From assembly GCA_903834465.1 (NCBI GenBank), contig CAILJB010000010.1, positions 88,262-152,261 on the forward strand: a stretch of 64,000 bases of DNA, read 5' to 3'. Each line of letters opens with the position of its first letter. Position 1 is the first letter of the stretch. The notes below the pieces were generated by a model. It was not told the origin of the DNA. It ran no database searches and saw only the letters and a program-made list of their open reading frames with translations. This document shows positions 36,740 to 45,193 of this stretch, piece by piece. The translations under genes were made by a program, and so were the position numbers. This stretch comes from an uncultured Pseudomonadota bacterium. GTDB taxonomy: Bacteria > Pseudomonadota > Gammaproteobacteria > Methylococcales > Methylomonadaceae.

Positions 36740-37836
36740 ACAGCACCGAAGAAATTATTGCAGACCTTAAACAAGGCAAAATGGTCATTATTATGGACGA
36801 TGAAGACCGTGAAAATGAAGGCGATTTGCTCATGGCGGCAGAATTTGCCCGCCCCGAAGATATTAACTTTATGGCGCGTTACGGACGCGGTTTGATTTGT
36901 CTGACTTTGACGCAAGAACGTTGTTTGCAATTACGTTTACCGCTGATGGTTAGTGAAAATAAAACGCCGCATTACACCAATTTCACCGTTTCCATTGAAG
37001 CAGCAACCGGTGTAACAACCGGAATTTCCGCAGCAGACAGAGCGCGAACCGTTCAAGCGGCTGTCGCTAAAAATGCAACGCCCGAAGATTTAGTACAACC
37101 GGGGCATATTTTCCCGTTAATGGCGCAACCCGGTGGCGTATTAAATCGTGCTGGACATACTGAAGCGGGCTGTGATTTAGCGCGCTTAGCTGGTGGAGTT
37201 GAACCAGCGGCGGTGATTGTTGAAATTCTAAATGAAGACGGCTCAATGGCACGTCGTGCAGATTTAGAAACCTTTGCCGCGCAGCATCAACTTAAAATCG
37301 GCACGATTGCGGATTTGATTCACTACCGTATTCAACATGAAAATACCTTAGAACGTGTAAGCGAATGTGCGTATCCAACCGATTTTGGCGATTTTCGTTT
37401 ATACGCCTATCAAGATCGCAACGACAACAATCTGCACCTCGCGCTAGTGATGGGAAAAGTTTACGGTGAAGAACCGGTTTTAGTGCGCGTTCATGCGCGA
37501 AATGTGTTGGATGATATTTTTTCATCGAAACGCAATGAGGCAAGTTTGTCGATCCGCTCTGCGATGGAAAAAATCGCGCAAGCAGGATGTGGTGTTTTAG
37601 TATTGATTCGTCAAAGTGAAACCAATCAAGCCTTAGCGGAGCAAATTCACCGTTATCAACTTGCCGACAATGGACATAATGTCATACCAAATAATGATGT
37701 GGATTGGCGCACGACAGGAACTGGCGCACGGATTTTGGCAGATTTGGGCGTAAAAAAATTGAAAGTTCTCGGCACACAAAAGAAATATGTGGCGTTATCA
37801 GGGTTTGATTTAGAAGTTTCCGAACACGTTGGCTAA
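36736..37836 (+). CDS. ribBA: 3,4-dihydroxy-2-butanone-4-phosphate synthase fused to a degenerate GTP cyclohydrolase II domain
   Basis: A 366-residue two-domain protein. Residues 1-about 203 form RibB: MDDEDRENEGDLLMAAE carries the metal and substrate residues, and GHTEAGCDLARLAG follows. The C-terminal part (about 205-366) has GTP cyclohydrolase II fold similarity (VHARNVLDDIF, GTGARILADLGVKK). It lacks the three zinc-binding cysteines expected after the VH, where normal enzymes have a CLTGD...RCDCG stretch. Such RibBA-like fusions with an inactive second domain occur in Gammaproteobacteria; a separate ribA elsewhere is then needed. It is coupled to ribE. Confidence 0.93.
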   Translation: MNSTEEIIADLKQGKMVIIMDDEDRENEGDLLMAAEFARPEDINFMARYGRGLICLTLTQERCLQLRLPLMVSENKTPHYTNFTVSIEAATGVTTGISAADRARTVQAAVAKNATPEDLVQPGHIFPLMAQPGGVLNRAGHTEAGCDLARLAGGVEPAAVIVEILNEDGSMARRADLETFAAQHQLKIGTIADLIHYRIQHENTLERVSECAYPTDFGDFRLYAYQDRNDNNLHLALVMGKVYGEEPVLVRVHARNVLDDIFSSKRNEASLSIRSAMEKIAQAGCGVLVLIRQSETNQALAEQIHRYQLADNGHNVIPNNDVDWRTTGTGARILADLGVKKLKVLGTQKKYVALSGFDLEVSEHVG

Positions 37837-37848
37837 ATTTGAAATATG

Positions 37849-37870
37849 AGGCGCGAATAACATCGCGCCT
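37849..37870. terminator. Convergent hairpin AGGCGCGA...TCGCGCCT
   Basis: A perfect 8-base GC-rich inverted repeat with loop ATAACA lies between the convergent ribBA and membrane protein genes. Neither side has a long T-run, though TTATTTT is near on the plus side. It may be a bidirectional terminator or a REP-like repeat; the GGCGCGA-type core is common in intergenic repeats. Confidence 0.55.
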
Positions 37871-37874
37871 ACCC

Positions 37875-38921
37875 TTATTTTGAAAACGAAATAAATTGTC
37901 GATAAGGTGAGCCTGCTTTCCACGTTATCGCTTCGCTGTAATAGTGCATCAATGCGAAATAACCTAATAAGCCTAACGTTACCGCTTTACGAATTTCCAT
38001 ACCAAAAACCGCTTGAGTTAGCCACGAAACAACTGTATCGCCATAGGCTTGCAACACAAATGCGATTGAAAATGACAAAATTGGCAACACGATAAATATA
38101 GAAATTGAATACTGTTTTGTCCAACGATAAAGCGCGTTTTGTGGTTCAACTGAATGTTTATTAACATCGTGCGTCACATAAAAAACGTATGCTGTGGCAT
38201 CGTGAACCAAACGCGGTATTAGCATTGCGAAAAAGTAATAACTTTCAACATATAAATAAAAACTGCTCACCACCAAAAACACATTTGCCCACAAAAAGAT
38301 TTTTCCAAGCACGCTCCGCGCATAACGTTGACAATAGAGCGCATTCAAAAATAAAATCCCAGTTAAAATCCCCGCCGCATTTTTAAGTTGCATCATCGTT
38401 TCAGCTTCCAAACTGGTATGCAGAAAAATTCCGATGTAAATTAACAAACCTGCCGCCACACTCAGCCACAACAAACTGTGATATGCCCACGCAGGCAATT
38501 GACACACGCCTCGTGCTACACCGTGTTGTTGTTTTAAAACGTGATAAACCGTCCAACCCGCTACCGCGACATAAAATACCCGATATGGAATAAACAAACT
38601 GCCAATGCCAAACACAATCGCAATCGCCACGGTCATCCAAAATAAATGGCGTTTGTAAAACTGCATATATTCGTCATTGCTAACCAGTAAAATTGTACTA
38701 GCCAAAATATGCGGCGTGCCAAATAAAATTTGGAATAACAGAAAATGTGTCGGGCGCGTCGGTAAATTATCACGCAACCAACCTTGCCAAAACGTGGTAT
38801 CCAGACCGTATAAAAGTAAACATAACGGTATGATTAAATACAAACCAAGTAAAACACGAAATGAAACACTCAAACGTGGAGATTGATTCAACGTTTCTTC
38901 AGCGGTTGGTGAAATAGCCAT
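37875..38921 (-). CDS. Multispanning membrane protein with conserved-looking histidines, unknown function
   Basis: A 348-residue protein with about nine predicted membrane helices. Histidines in motif-like settings lie at or near the helices: His71 in FGTPHIL, His127 and His133 in WTVYHVLKQQHGVARG, His240-Asp241 in PRLVHDATAYVFYVTHD, His251, and His326 with Glu330 in MHYYSEAITWKAGSPYR. The pattern is reminiscent of membrane di-iron or haem proteins and of the Brp/Blh carotenoid dioxygenase type, but I cannot confirm a family. It stands alone, convergent with ribBA and divergent from the cellulose operon. Confidence 0.75.
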   Translation of the reverse strand: MAISPTAEETLNQSPRLSVSFRVLLGLYLIIPLCLLLYGLDTTFWQGWLRDNLPTRPTHFLLFQILFGTPHILASTILLVSNDEYMQFYKRHLFWMTVAIAIVFGIGSLFIPYRVFYVAVAGWTVYHVLKQQHGVARGVCQLPAWAYHSLLWLSVAAGLLIYIGIFLHTSLEAETMMQLKNAAGILTGILFLNALYCQRYARSVLGKIFLWANVFLVVSSFYLYVESYYFFAMLIPRLVHDATAYVFYVTHDVNKHSVEPQNALYRWTKQYSISIFIVLPILSFSIAFVLQAYGDTVVSWLTQAVFGMEIRKAVTLGLLGYFALMHYYSEAITWKAGSPYRQFISFSK

Positions 38922-39052
38922 GATTACATCCTAAAAAATAAAACGCGCCACGAAAGACAGTAGAAAAGACGGCATTATCCACGACATCGTGCGTGGTATA
39001 AATGGCAAATTTTATCATGACTGAAATTAGATTCGTTGGCACTTGTATTGCT

Positions 39053-39088
39053 GATAAAAAGAAACTCTTTATCAATAAAGCCAGTTTC
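39053..39088 (+). promoter_or_regulatory. Alternative hairpins in the bcsC leader
   Basis: Just upstream of bcsC, CTTTAT-CA-ATAAAG (39067-39080) is a perfect 14-base palindrome. It extends through GAAACT (39061-39066) and AGTTTC (39083-39088) to a 12-pair hairpin with a CC bulge. An upstream GATAAA (39053-39058) can instead pair with TTTATC (39068-39073), which excludes the first hairpin. The head of a long operon and the lack of a recognisable Shine-Dalgarno before bcsC make control at this site plausible. The region 38922-39099 is otherwise AT-rich divergent promoter space. Confidence 0.5.
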
Positions 39089-39099
39089 TTGACATCGCA

Positions 39100-42000
39100 A
39101 TGCGTAATCACCCTACGATTTTATTACCTAGCATTTTTTTCATTGGCATTGCCGCCGCTGCACCGCTGCCTGCTGAAACGATAAAACCTGAAGATTTTTT
39201 TAAACAACAAATCGTGCTTGCTGAATCAAATCATCGTTACGACATTGCTGAAGCGGCATTAGAACACTGGTTAGCCATAGACAAAAGCAATCCTGAAGCG
39301 TTATTTTTTCAAGCGCGATTAAACATTCTCAAAGGTGATAACGAAAGTGCGAAGAAAAATATTCTCAATTTTGAAGCGCAATATCCAAATCATCCCGAAC
39401 TCAATAAATTAAAAACGTTGTTTGAAACATTTAGCTCTAAAAAATTGCAATTGCAACAAGCGAATTTTTTAATGGGTAATCGGCGTTATGACGAAGCGAT
39501 TGCTATTTATGAAAGTTTATTTCCTTACGGCATGCCAACGACAGCCATTGAAATTGACTATTTGACGTTAATTGCCAAAAGAAGTACGGTCGATTTTGAC
39601 CGTGCCGTTAAATTGCTCAAAGAAAGAAATACGCAATATCCAAACAATCCCGAATTCAAATTGGCATTAGCCGCTGTTATTAGCCAAAAAACACCGGATG
39701 ATAAAGCGTCTCTAATCGTTTATGAGCAGCTATCACACGACGAGGTTTATAAATCTAAAGCGGCGACAGTCTGGAAATCGGCGTTGTCCGATGTTCCGAT
39801 TGAAAAATTGACTACGCAAGAAATTGATGAGTTAGCGCGAGCCTATCCAGAAGATTTATCGGTTAAAACCAAAGTCGTTGAATTAAAAACGGCGTTAGCT
39901 AGTTATCAGCAAATGATTAGTGACCCTGCTTATCAGGCGATGTTAAAAGGTTTTGAATTTTTAAAGGTAAATAAAATCGATTTGGCAGAGCAAAAATTTG
40001 CCTATGTTAAAAATGTGCATCTCGATAATCCGCAAGTTTATAACGGTTTGGGACGGGTGCGAATGAACCAATCGAAATACGCCGAGGCAATTGCCCTGTT
40101 TCAACAAGGTAAAAAAATCGATTCTAATCGTAATAACGATGATGAATGGGATAGCTTAATTTCCACCTCGCAATATTGGATGCTCATCAATCGCGCCAGT
40201 AAAGTTGCCGAAACAAATCAAGCAGTTGCCATGGCGATGTATAAAAAAGCCATTCATCTCAATCCAAAAGAAGTGTATCCATACATCGCGCTGGGCAAGA
40301 TTTTGGCAAAAAATAAAATCCTCGATGAAGCAGATGCTTTTTTTGTTCAAGCCTTGCAACTTGAAAATGATAATCGTGAGGCATTATTAGGGCGCGTAAA
40401 TTTACGCGCAGATAACAATAAAATACACGAAGCCCTTGCTTTAGCTGAGAAATTTACCGCTGCACAAAAGAAACTTATCGCTGATGACCTCGCGGCATTA
40501 AAAATCAATGTGTTCGTCAATGATTCTGAAACGGCTTTAAATAATCATGATTTGGAAACGGCAAATGAAAAAATGGATGCCGCGCTGTCGTTAAAAACGC
40601 TCAATCCTTGGCTGACATATCAAGCCGCCGGTGTTTTAAATCAGCTCAATCGAAAAAATGATGCTGAAAAATTTATTCAACAATTAGTTGCCAATATCTC
40701 TCCTTCATCGGATAGTCATTTCGCGTCGTCGCTTTACTTAGCAAAACAAAACAAATTACAAGAAGCCTTAGCCGAAATGGACAAAATTGCACCCACTGAA
40801 CGCACGCCGAGTGTGATTCAAAATCAGCAACGTATTTGGTTGGAATACCAGTTAAGCGTATTGGAGAGTTTACTTAAACTCGACAAACAAAAAGCCAGTG
40901 AACTTTTAACATCGATTGAATCGGAAGTAGCTAACGATGTCGATTTACGTTTAAAACTGGCTAATTATTGGCTTGACCTTGAAGATATTACGCATTCGAA
41001 AAGTATTATGGATGCGTTAAATCGAGACGAAAAATGGTCGCTTAATACGACGTTAATTTATGCTGAACTTCTGTTTAACCTCAAAGATTTTGAAAAATTA
41101 GCCGCATTAGAAAAAACCATCGATTTATCGACCGCTTCCACGCAAGCGCAATTGCAATACGGTAAATTGATGCTCAAATATAAAACGCTGCAAGCTAAAC
41201 AATATTTGGAGGCAGGCAATAAAATTGCCGCGAATCAGCTTTATTTTTCAATTTTGCAACAAGACCCGCTGTTTATTTCGATTTATCAGAATCTGGCAAA
41301 ATTTTCTGACAATATGTCAGATGAAAAAGCGAAAGCCTTAACTGTCTCTTGGGTGGAAAATCATATTAATGAACTAGCAAATTCTGATGCCTATTCGGAT
41401 TTTCCGGTGATTAGAAAAATTCAAATGTTGGCAAAATATGAGCAGCTTGAAACTAGCGAAAAGATGTTACAAGACATGCTTGCCGACAAAACAAACGAAG
41501 ACCGTGCGTTATACGATGCGTCTAAAATCGCGCTAACACTGAAAAAATGGGACATCGCTGAACAACTCAGTTATGCCGCCTTAGCGAAAAATAAAATGAA
41601 AATTAACGTTCAGCCTGAAACAGTTTCAGCAGAAAACAAGGCGATTGAATTTAATAAAATCGATAAAAAACAGCTTTATCAAACCACCGATGATGATTGG
41701 CTGGCGAAAAATGTGAAATCAAATATCGATGAATTACGCAAAAAAACCGATGGCTATGTATCTGTTTCAACAGATTACGGTTTTGGCACGACAACAACCG
41801 GTATGGGAATACCCATTGAAGCGAAAATTCCGATTCAAAAATTAGGACATTTAACCTTTAGAACAGACCCCATTGCCGTTGATGCCGGCAAACAAGATTT
41901 AAGTCAATTAAGTAATGCGAAAGATTATGGCAGTTCGTTGTTGTGTTTTCCAAATTGCGGGCAATCCCAAGCGGCAATGGATGCAAAAGGAGCGGGCTAT

Positions 42001-42879
42001 AACGTCGGTTGGATTGGCAAAAATTGGAAAATGGATATTGGTCGAACGCCGGAGAATTTTTTAGTCACAGACGTAGTGGGTGGTTTGCGAATTGATGGTG
42101 ACATCGATGCGGTGTCATGGGCGGTAAATGTTGCAAAACGCCCACTGACAAATTCTACGCTCTCTTATGCAGGATTGATTGACCCGAATACGAAAAAAAT
42201 CTGGGGTGGCGCACGGCAAACAGGCGTGAGTGTAAGTTTAGGTTTTGACAATGGCAGTCCTGTCGGTGTTTGGTCGAGTTGGCAATATCATCAAATTACC
42301 GGCAAAAATATTGAAGACAATACCAAACTCATGGCGATGATTGGCACTTATTGGAGTGCGTGGAAAAGTGCGGACAATTTAATCAATATCGACTTTGGTT
42401 TGAATTCGCTCTACATGAAATATGCTCACAATTTAAGTCAACTCACGTTAGGGCATGGCGGTTATTACAGTCCACAATCGTATGCGTCATTATCTTTACC
42501 AGCAACAGTTTTTGGTCGTTATGACACTTGGTCGTATTCAGTGCGTGTTTCGGGGGCGTATTCGTTTGCAAAAGTGGATGATGCGCCCTATTTCCCAAAC
42601 AATCCCGATTTGCAAGCCTTAGCCGAAGAGCGACAAGCTGTTACTGGCGTAAATCCGATATACATAGGTAGCACTAGCCAAGGCAGTAGTTACAGTATCA
42701 ATTCGATTATCGAAAAACGTTTAACCAATCATTGGTCGATGGGCGCACGAATGCAAGTGCAACGTTCTCCATTTTATAGCCCCAGTAACGTAGGTTTATT
42801 TTTAAAATATGATTTCAATGAACATTGGTCGCCCATTGAAACGCCGCCTCGCGCACCAAATACTTATGCTGACACCTAA
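39100..42879 (+). CDS. bcsC: Cellulose export protein BcsC (TPR + outer-membrane barrel)
   Basis: A 1259-residue outer-membrane porin that guides cellulose through the periplasm and out. A signal peptide (about residues 1-25, ending LPAETI) is followed by many TPR repeats to about residue 830, for example YNGLGRVRMNQSKYAEAIALFQQGK. The C-terminal barrel (about 886-1250, starting YVSVSTDYGFG) has the BcsC_C features RTPENFLVTDVVGGLRIDGD, VSVSLGFDN, and GHGGYYSPQSYASLSLP. It is about 100 residues longer than E. coli BcsC, in the TPR region. Unusually it is the first gene of the operon. It shows no clear Shine-Dalgarno, but the signal peptide fixes the start. Confidence 0.96.
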   Translation: MRNHPTILLPSIFFIGIAAAAPLPAETIKPEDFFKQQIVLAESNHRYDIAEAALEHWLAIDKSNPEALFFQARLNILKGDNESAKKNILNFEAQYPNHPELNKLKTLFETFSSKKLQLQQANFLMGNRRYDEAIAIYESLFPYGMPTTAIEIDYLTLIAKRSTVDFDRAVKLLKERNTQYPNNPEFKLALAAVISQKTPDDKASLIVYEQLSHDEVYKSKAATVWKSALSDVPIEKLTTQEIDELARAYPEDLSVKTKVVELKTALASYQQMISDPAYQAMLKGFEFLKVNKIDLAEQKFAYVKNVHLDNPQVYNGLGRVRMNQSKYAEAIALFQQGKKIDSNRNNDDEWDSLISTSQYWMLINRASKVAETNQAVAMAMYKKAIHLNPKEVYPYIALGKILAKNKILDEADAFFVQALQLENDNREALLGRVNLRADNNKIHEALALAEKFTAAQKKLIADDLAALKINVFVNDSETALNNHDLETANEKMDAALSLKTLNPWLTYQAAGVLNQLNRKNDAEKFIQQLVANISPSSDSHFASSLYLAKQNKLQEALAEMDKIAPTERTPSVIQNQQRIWLEYQLSVLESLLKLDKQKASELLTSIESEVANDVDLRLKLANYWLDLEDITHSKSIMDALNRDEKWSLNTTLIYAELLFNLKDFEKLAALEKTIDLSTASTQAQLQYGKLMLKYKTLQAKQYLEAGNKIAANQLYFSILQQDPLFISIYQNLAKFSDNMSDEKAKALTVSWVENHINELANSDAYSDFPVIRKIQMLAKYEQLETSEKMLQDMLADKTNEDRALYDASKIALTLKKWDIAEQLSYAALAKNKMKINVQPETVSAENKAIEFNKIDKKQLYQTTDDDWLAKNVKSNIDELRKKTDGYVSVSTDYGFGTTTTGMGIPIEAKIPIQKLGHLTFRTDPIAVDAGKQDLSQLSNAKDYGSSLLCFPNCGQSQAAMDAKGAGYNVGWIGKNWKMDIGRTPENFLVTDVVGGLRIDGDIDAVSWAVNVAKRPLTNSTLSYAGLIDPNTKKIWGGARQTGVSVSLGFDNGSPVGVWSSWQYHQITGKNIEDNTKLMAMIGTYWSAWKSADNLINIDFGLNSLYMKYAHNLSQLTLGHGGYYSPQSYASLSLPATVFGRYDTWSYSVRVSGAYSFAKVDDAPYFPNNPDLQALAEERQAVTGVNPIYIGSTSQGSSYSINSIIEKRLTNHWSMGARMQVQRSPFYSPSNVGLFLKYDFNEHWSPIETPPRAPNTYADT

Positions 42880-42898
42880 TCAAATACCATTGAGAAAA

Positions 42899-43423
42899 AT
42901 GATGAATACTTTTGTTAAAAATCTTTTTTTAACCCTGCTGCTGTCACATAACGCCGTGACATTTGCTGATGAAAAAGAATTGCAAGCGCAATTTTCGCAA
43001 GGCTTAAAATTTATTCAAGAAAAAAACTACGAACAAGCCGCCCCAATTTTTTCTAAATTGATTAAAGAGCATCCCCGTTTGCCCGAAGCGTATAACAATT
43101 TAGCGTTTATTTATGCCACGCAAGGTCATCTCATGAAAGCGCAAGAAACCTTGCAAGCCGCATTTAAAAATAATCCCAGTTACGCACTGGTATATGAAAA
43201 TTTGAATTCAATTTATGCCAAACTCTCACGCAATATTTACGAAAAAGCCATTGGTGCAGAGGATACCAGCCGTGAACCATTGAAAAATTTGTATTTAATT
43301 GACCATATTTTTAACAACACAGAATCTCAAACTATTTCACCAATTATCCCAGAAACATCCAAACCGAATGAAAATTTAACACCCATAACTGCGCCTTCGG
43401 TTTACGCGCCAGAATCGAAGTAA
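42899..43423 (+). CDS. Exported TPR protein in the cellulose operon
   Basis: A 174-residue protein starting MMNTFVKNLFLTLLLSHNAVTFADEK, with a signal peptide cut after FA, chosen over an upstream in-frame start inside bcsC that lacks one. A small TPR unit (about 30-110) has LKFIQEKNYEQAAPIFSKL and PEAYNNLAFIYATQGHLMKAQETL. A Pro/Thr/Ser-rich tail from about 140 is probably disordered. It is not a standard bcs gene. Similar small secreted TPR proteins occur near cellulose and other exopolysaccharide loci, and it may act with BcsC (inferred). It lies 19 bases after bcsC. Confidence 0.75.
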   Translation: MMNTFVKNLFLTLLLSHNAVTFADEKELQAQFSQGLKFIQEKNYEQAAPIFSKLIKEHPRLPEAYNNLAFIYATQGHLMKAQETLQAAFKNNPSYALVYENLNSIYAKLSRNIYEKAIGAEDTSREPLKNLYLIDHIFNNTESQTISPIIPETSKPNENLTPITAPSVYAPESK

Positions 43424-43430
43424 ATTTTTG

Positions 43431-45008
43431 ATGTTTTTAGGTATTGAAAAATTAGAACCTTGTTACAGTTCGCTAGAGCTGTCAGGGCTTTTTGTGATAA
43501 CAGCCCCGTCGTTTTCATTTGTGAAATCGATTTTTGTGCAAACAGTGATCGAAAATCCAGACACAAAAACAGCGTTACTTTCCTTTGAAAAACGACATAA
43601 ATTGTTCGACGTGTCACCTGTCATTCAACAAAAATTAGCGGCGATTTATCAAGACGGAAATCTATTTTTAAACACGGTCTATTTAGATGGCGACGAACGC
43701 CGTTTGTTTAGTAATATCAAACAAGACATGGATAAAAAAGTTTTCGATGCTATTGATTTGATTCTTATCGAATTTGACCAAGACTGTTTTTCGTTAATTC
43801 CCGAAACAGCGTTAAATGCTGTTTTAGAAGGGTGGCAAAATTGGTTAAAACGTCATAAAAAAACCTGTGTTTGGCTAATTCATGGTGATATGGCAGCGAG
43901 TCTAGTCAGAAATAAATTTTTAACCTTAAACAATAGTTTTAACGGGCTGGCGAATATCGAATTCGACGTATCTGAAATTAAATATGAACTCATCTTTTGG
44001 CATTTACACACATCGGTTCAATCGAATGTATTACTGAATTTAAATTTTCAAGAAGCCACGCAGCAACTTTCGGTCGCAGAAAGCAATGCGTTAGAGTTAA
44101 AAAATACTGTCACATTATCGTTGTCGAAAAATAATCGGGTATTGGTTTTTCATGCAAAAAAAGAGGGGCGTGAAATTTTTCCGCGTGAATGGGAAGTTTT
44201 TGATTCTATTGACGATGTAGAGATGGACATTATCAGCAACAGTGCAACGACAATTATTATTTATATTGATGCCAATATAAATGTAAATGCAATCGCTGAA
44301 AAAGTGCTTGAATTACGAAAACACGGTGGCATGCAACTTAAAATTATTTTGCATGAAACTGAACATTGTTTGCGAAATATTGAAGAAAAATTCATTTTAA
44401 ACTCTGGCGCGAATTTAATCGTTCCGCATGAAGTGACTTTTTTGCGATTTGAAACTATTGTTTACGCAATGCAAAGCAGTTATTTCATGCGTAATGTCCC
44501 GAATAAAATTGAAGACATTTATCAAATCAATCTCAATGATTACGGTAAGGGATATTTGCCGTTAGGCGATTTCATTTCGCAAGTTACGTCACTGGATGAT
44601 TCGGCGCAACGGATTGAAACTAATCCATCGCTCATCAAACTAACTTTAAACAGAGCGATTCCCATCGAAGAAATTTCGGCATTGATAGAAATTGTACGCC
44701 GTGGCGATATTTTCACTTTTACGGAAAATTATTTATATTTATTTTTATTTCAATGTGAACAATTTGAAGTCCGAAAAGCCTTGTCGCATTTAATCGCATT
44801 ACCGATTGAAGATTTGTTTTTAGAACATGAATTTTTTTCTTACATTGATGAAATCCGAAATGAAATTAGAGAGATTGCGCTTGAAACAAGAGAAAAATCC
44901 GAAAACGATTACCAAACATTAGCCACAGAACATATAAAACAAAAAGGGGCAGTCGCGCGAAAAGCAGCAATCCCTATTTTTTTAACGTTAAAAACGAGCC
45001 AGCCATGA
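43431..45008 (+). CDS. bcsE: Cellulose biosynthesis c-di-GMP-binding protein BcsE
   Basis: A 525-residue cytoplasmic protein binding c-di-GMP through its GIL domain and stimulating cellulose output. The RxGD c-di-GMP motif is visible at residues 423-426 (IVRRGDIFTF), about eight residues from the E. coli position 415-418. A further BcsE feature is the preceding conserved YGKGYLPLGDFISQV. The N-terminal half is a receiver-like degenerate domain. ATG at 43431 preferred over a TTG at 43428. It overlaps bcsF by four bases. In E. coli bcsEFG is divergent from bcsQABZC; here it is internal. Confidence 0.93.
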   Translation: MFLGIEKLEPCYSSLELSGLFVITAPSFSFVKSIFVQTVIENPDTKTALLSFEKRHKLFDVSPVIQQKLAAIYQDGNLFLNTVYLDGDERRLFSNIKQDMDKKVFDAIDLILIEFDQDCFSLIPETALNAVLEGWQNWLKRHKKTCVWLIHGDMAASLVRNKFLTLNNSFNGLANIEFDVSEIKYELIFWHLHTSVQSNVLLNLNFQEATQQLSVAESNALELKNTVTLSLSKNNRVLVFHAKKEGREIFPREWEVFDSIDDVEMDIISNSATTIIIYIDANINVNAIAEKVLELRKHGGMQLKIILHETEHCLRNIEEKFILNSGANLIVPHEVTFLRFETIVYAMQSSYFMRNVPNKIEDIYQINLNDYGKGYLPLGDFISQVTSLDDSAQRIETNPSLIKLTLNRAIPIEEISALIEIVRRGDIFTFTENYLYLFLFQCEQFEVRKALSHLIALPIEDLFLEHEFFSYIDEIRNEIREIALETREKSENDYQTLATEHIKQKGAVARKAAIPIFLTLKTSQP

Positions 45009-45193
45009 ACATCAGTGATTTCGTTATTACCGTTGCAGTTTCATTTTTAGCCGGTATCGGTTTGGGTTTGATGATTAAATTGTTGGGCTATGTTTTAGTT
45101 AAAATTTTGAGCAGGAAGTTTGGCAAATCCAAAGCCTTAAAACCAGTTGAGTTCGAACATTTCTTTGGTAAAAACAGTAAGGAATCTAAATGA
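45005..45193 (+). CDS. bcsF: BcsF, small inner-membrane cellulose accessory protein
   Basis: A 62-residue protein. One membrane helix (about 8-35) is followed by a basic stretch (RKFGKSK) and a cytosolic tail. E. coli BcsF is a 63-residue single-pass protein that recruits BcsE to the membrane; sequence identity is low but size, layout and position between bcsE and bcsG agree. It overlaps both neighbours by four bases. Confidence 0.85.
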   Translation: MNISDFVITVAVSFLAGIGLGLMIKLLGYVLVKILSRKFGKSKALKPVEFEHFFGKNSKESK

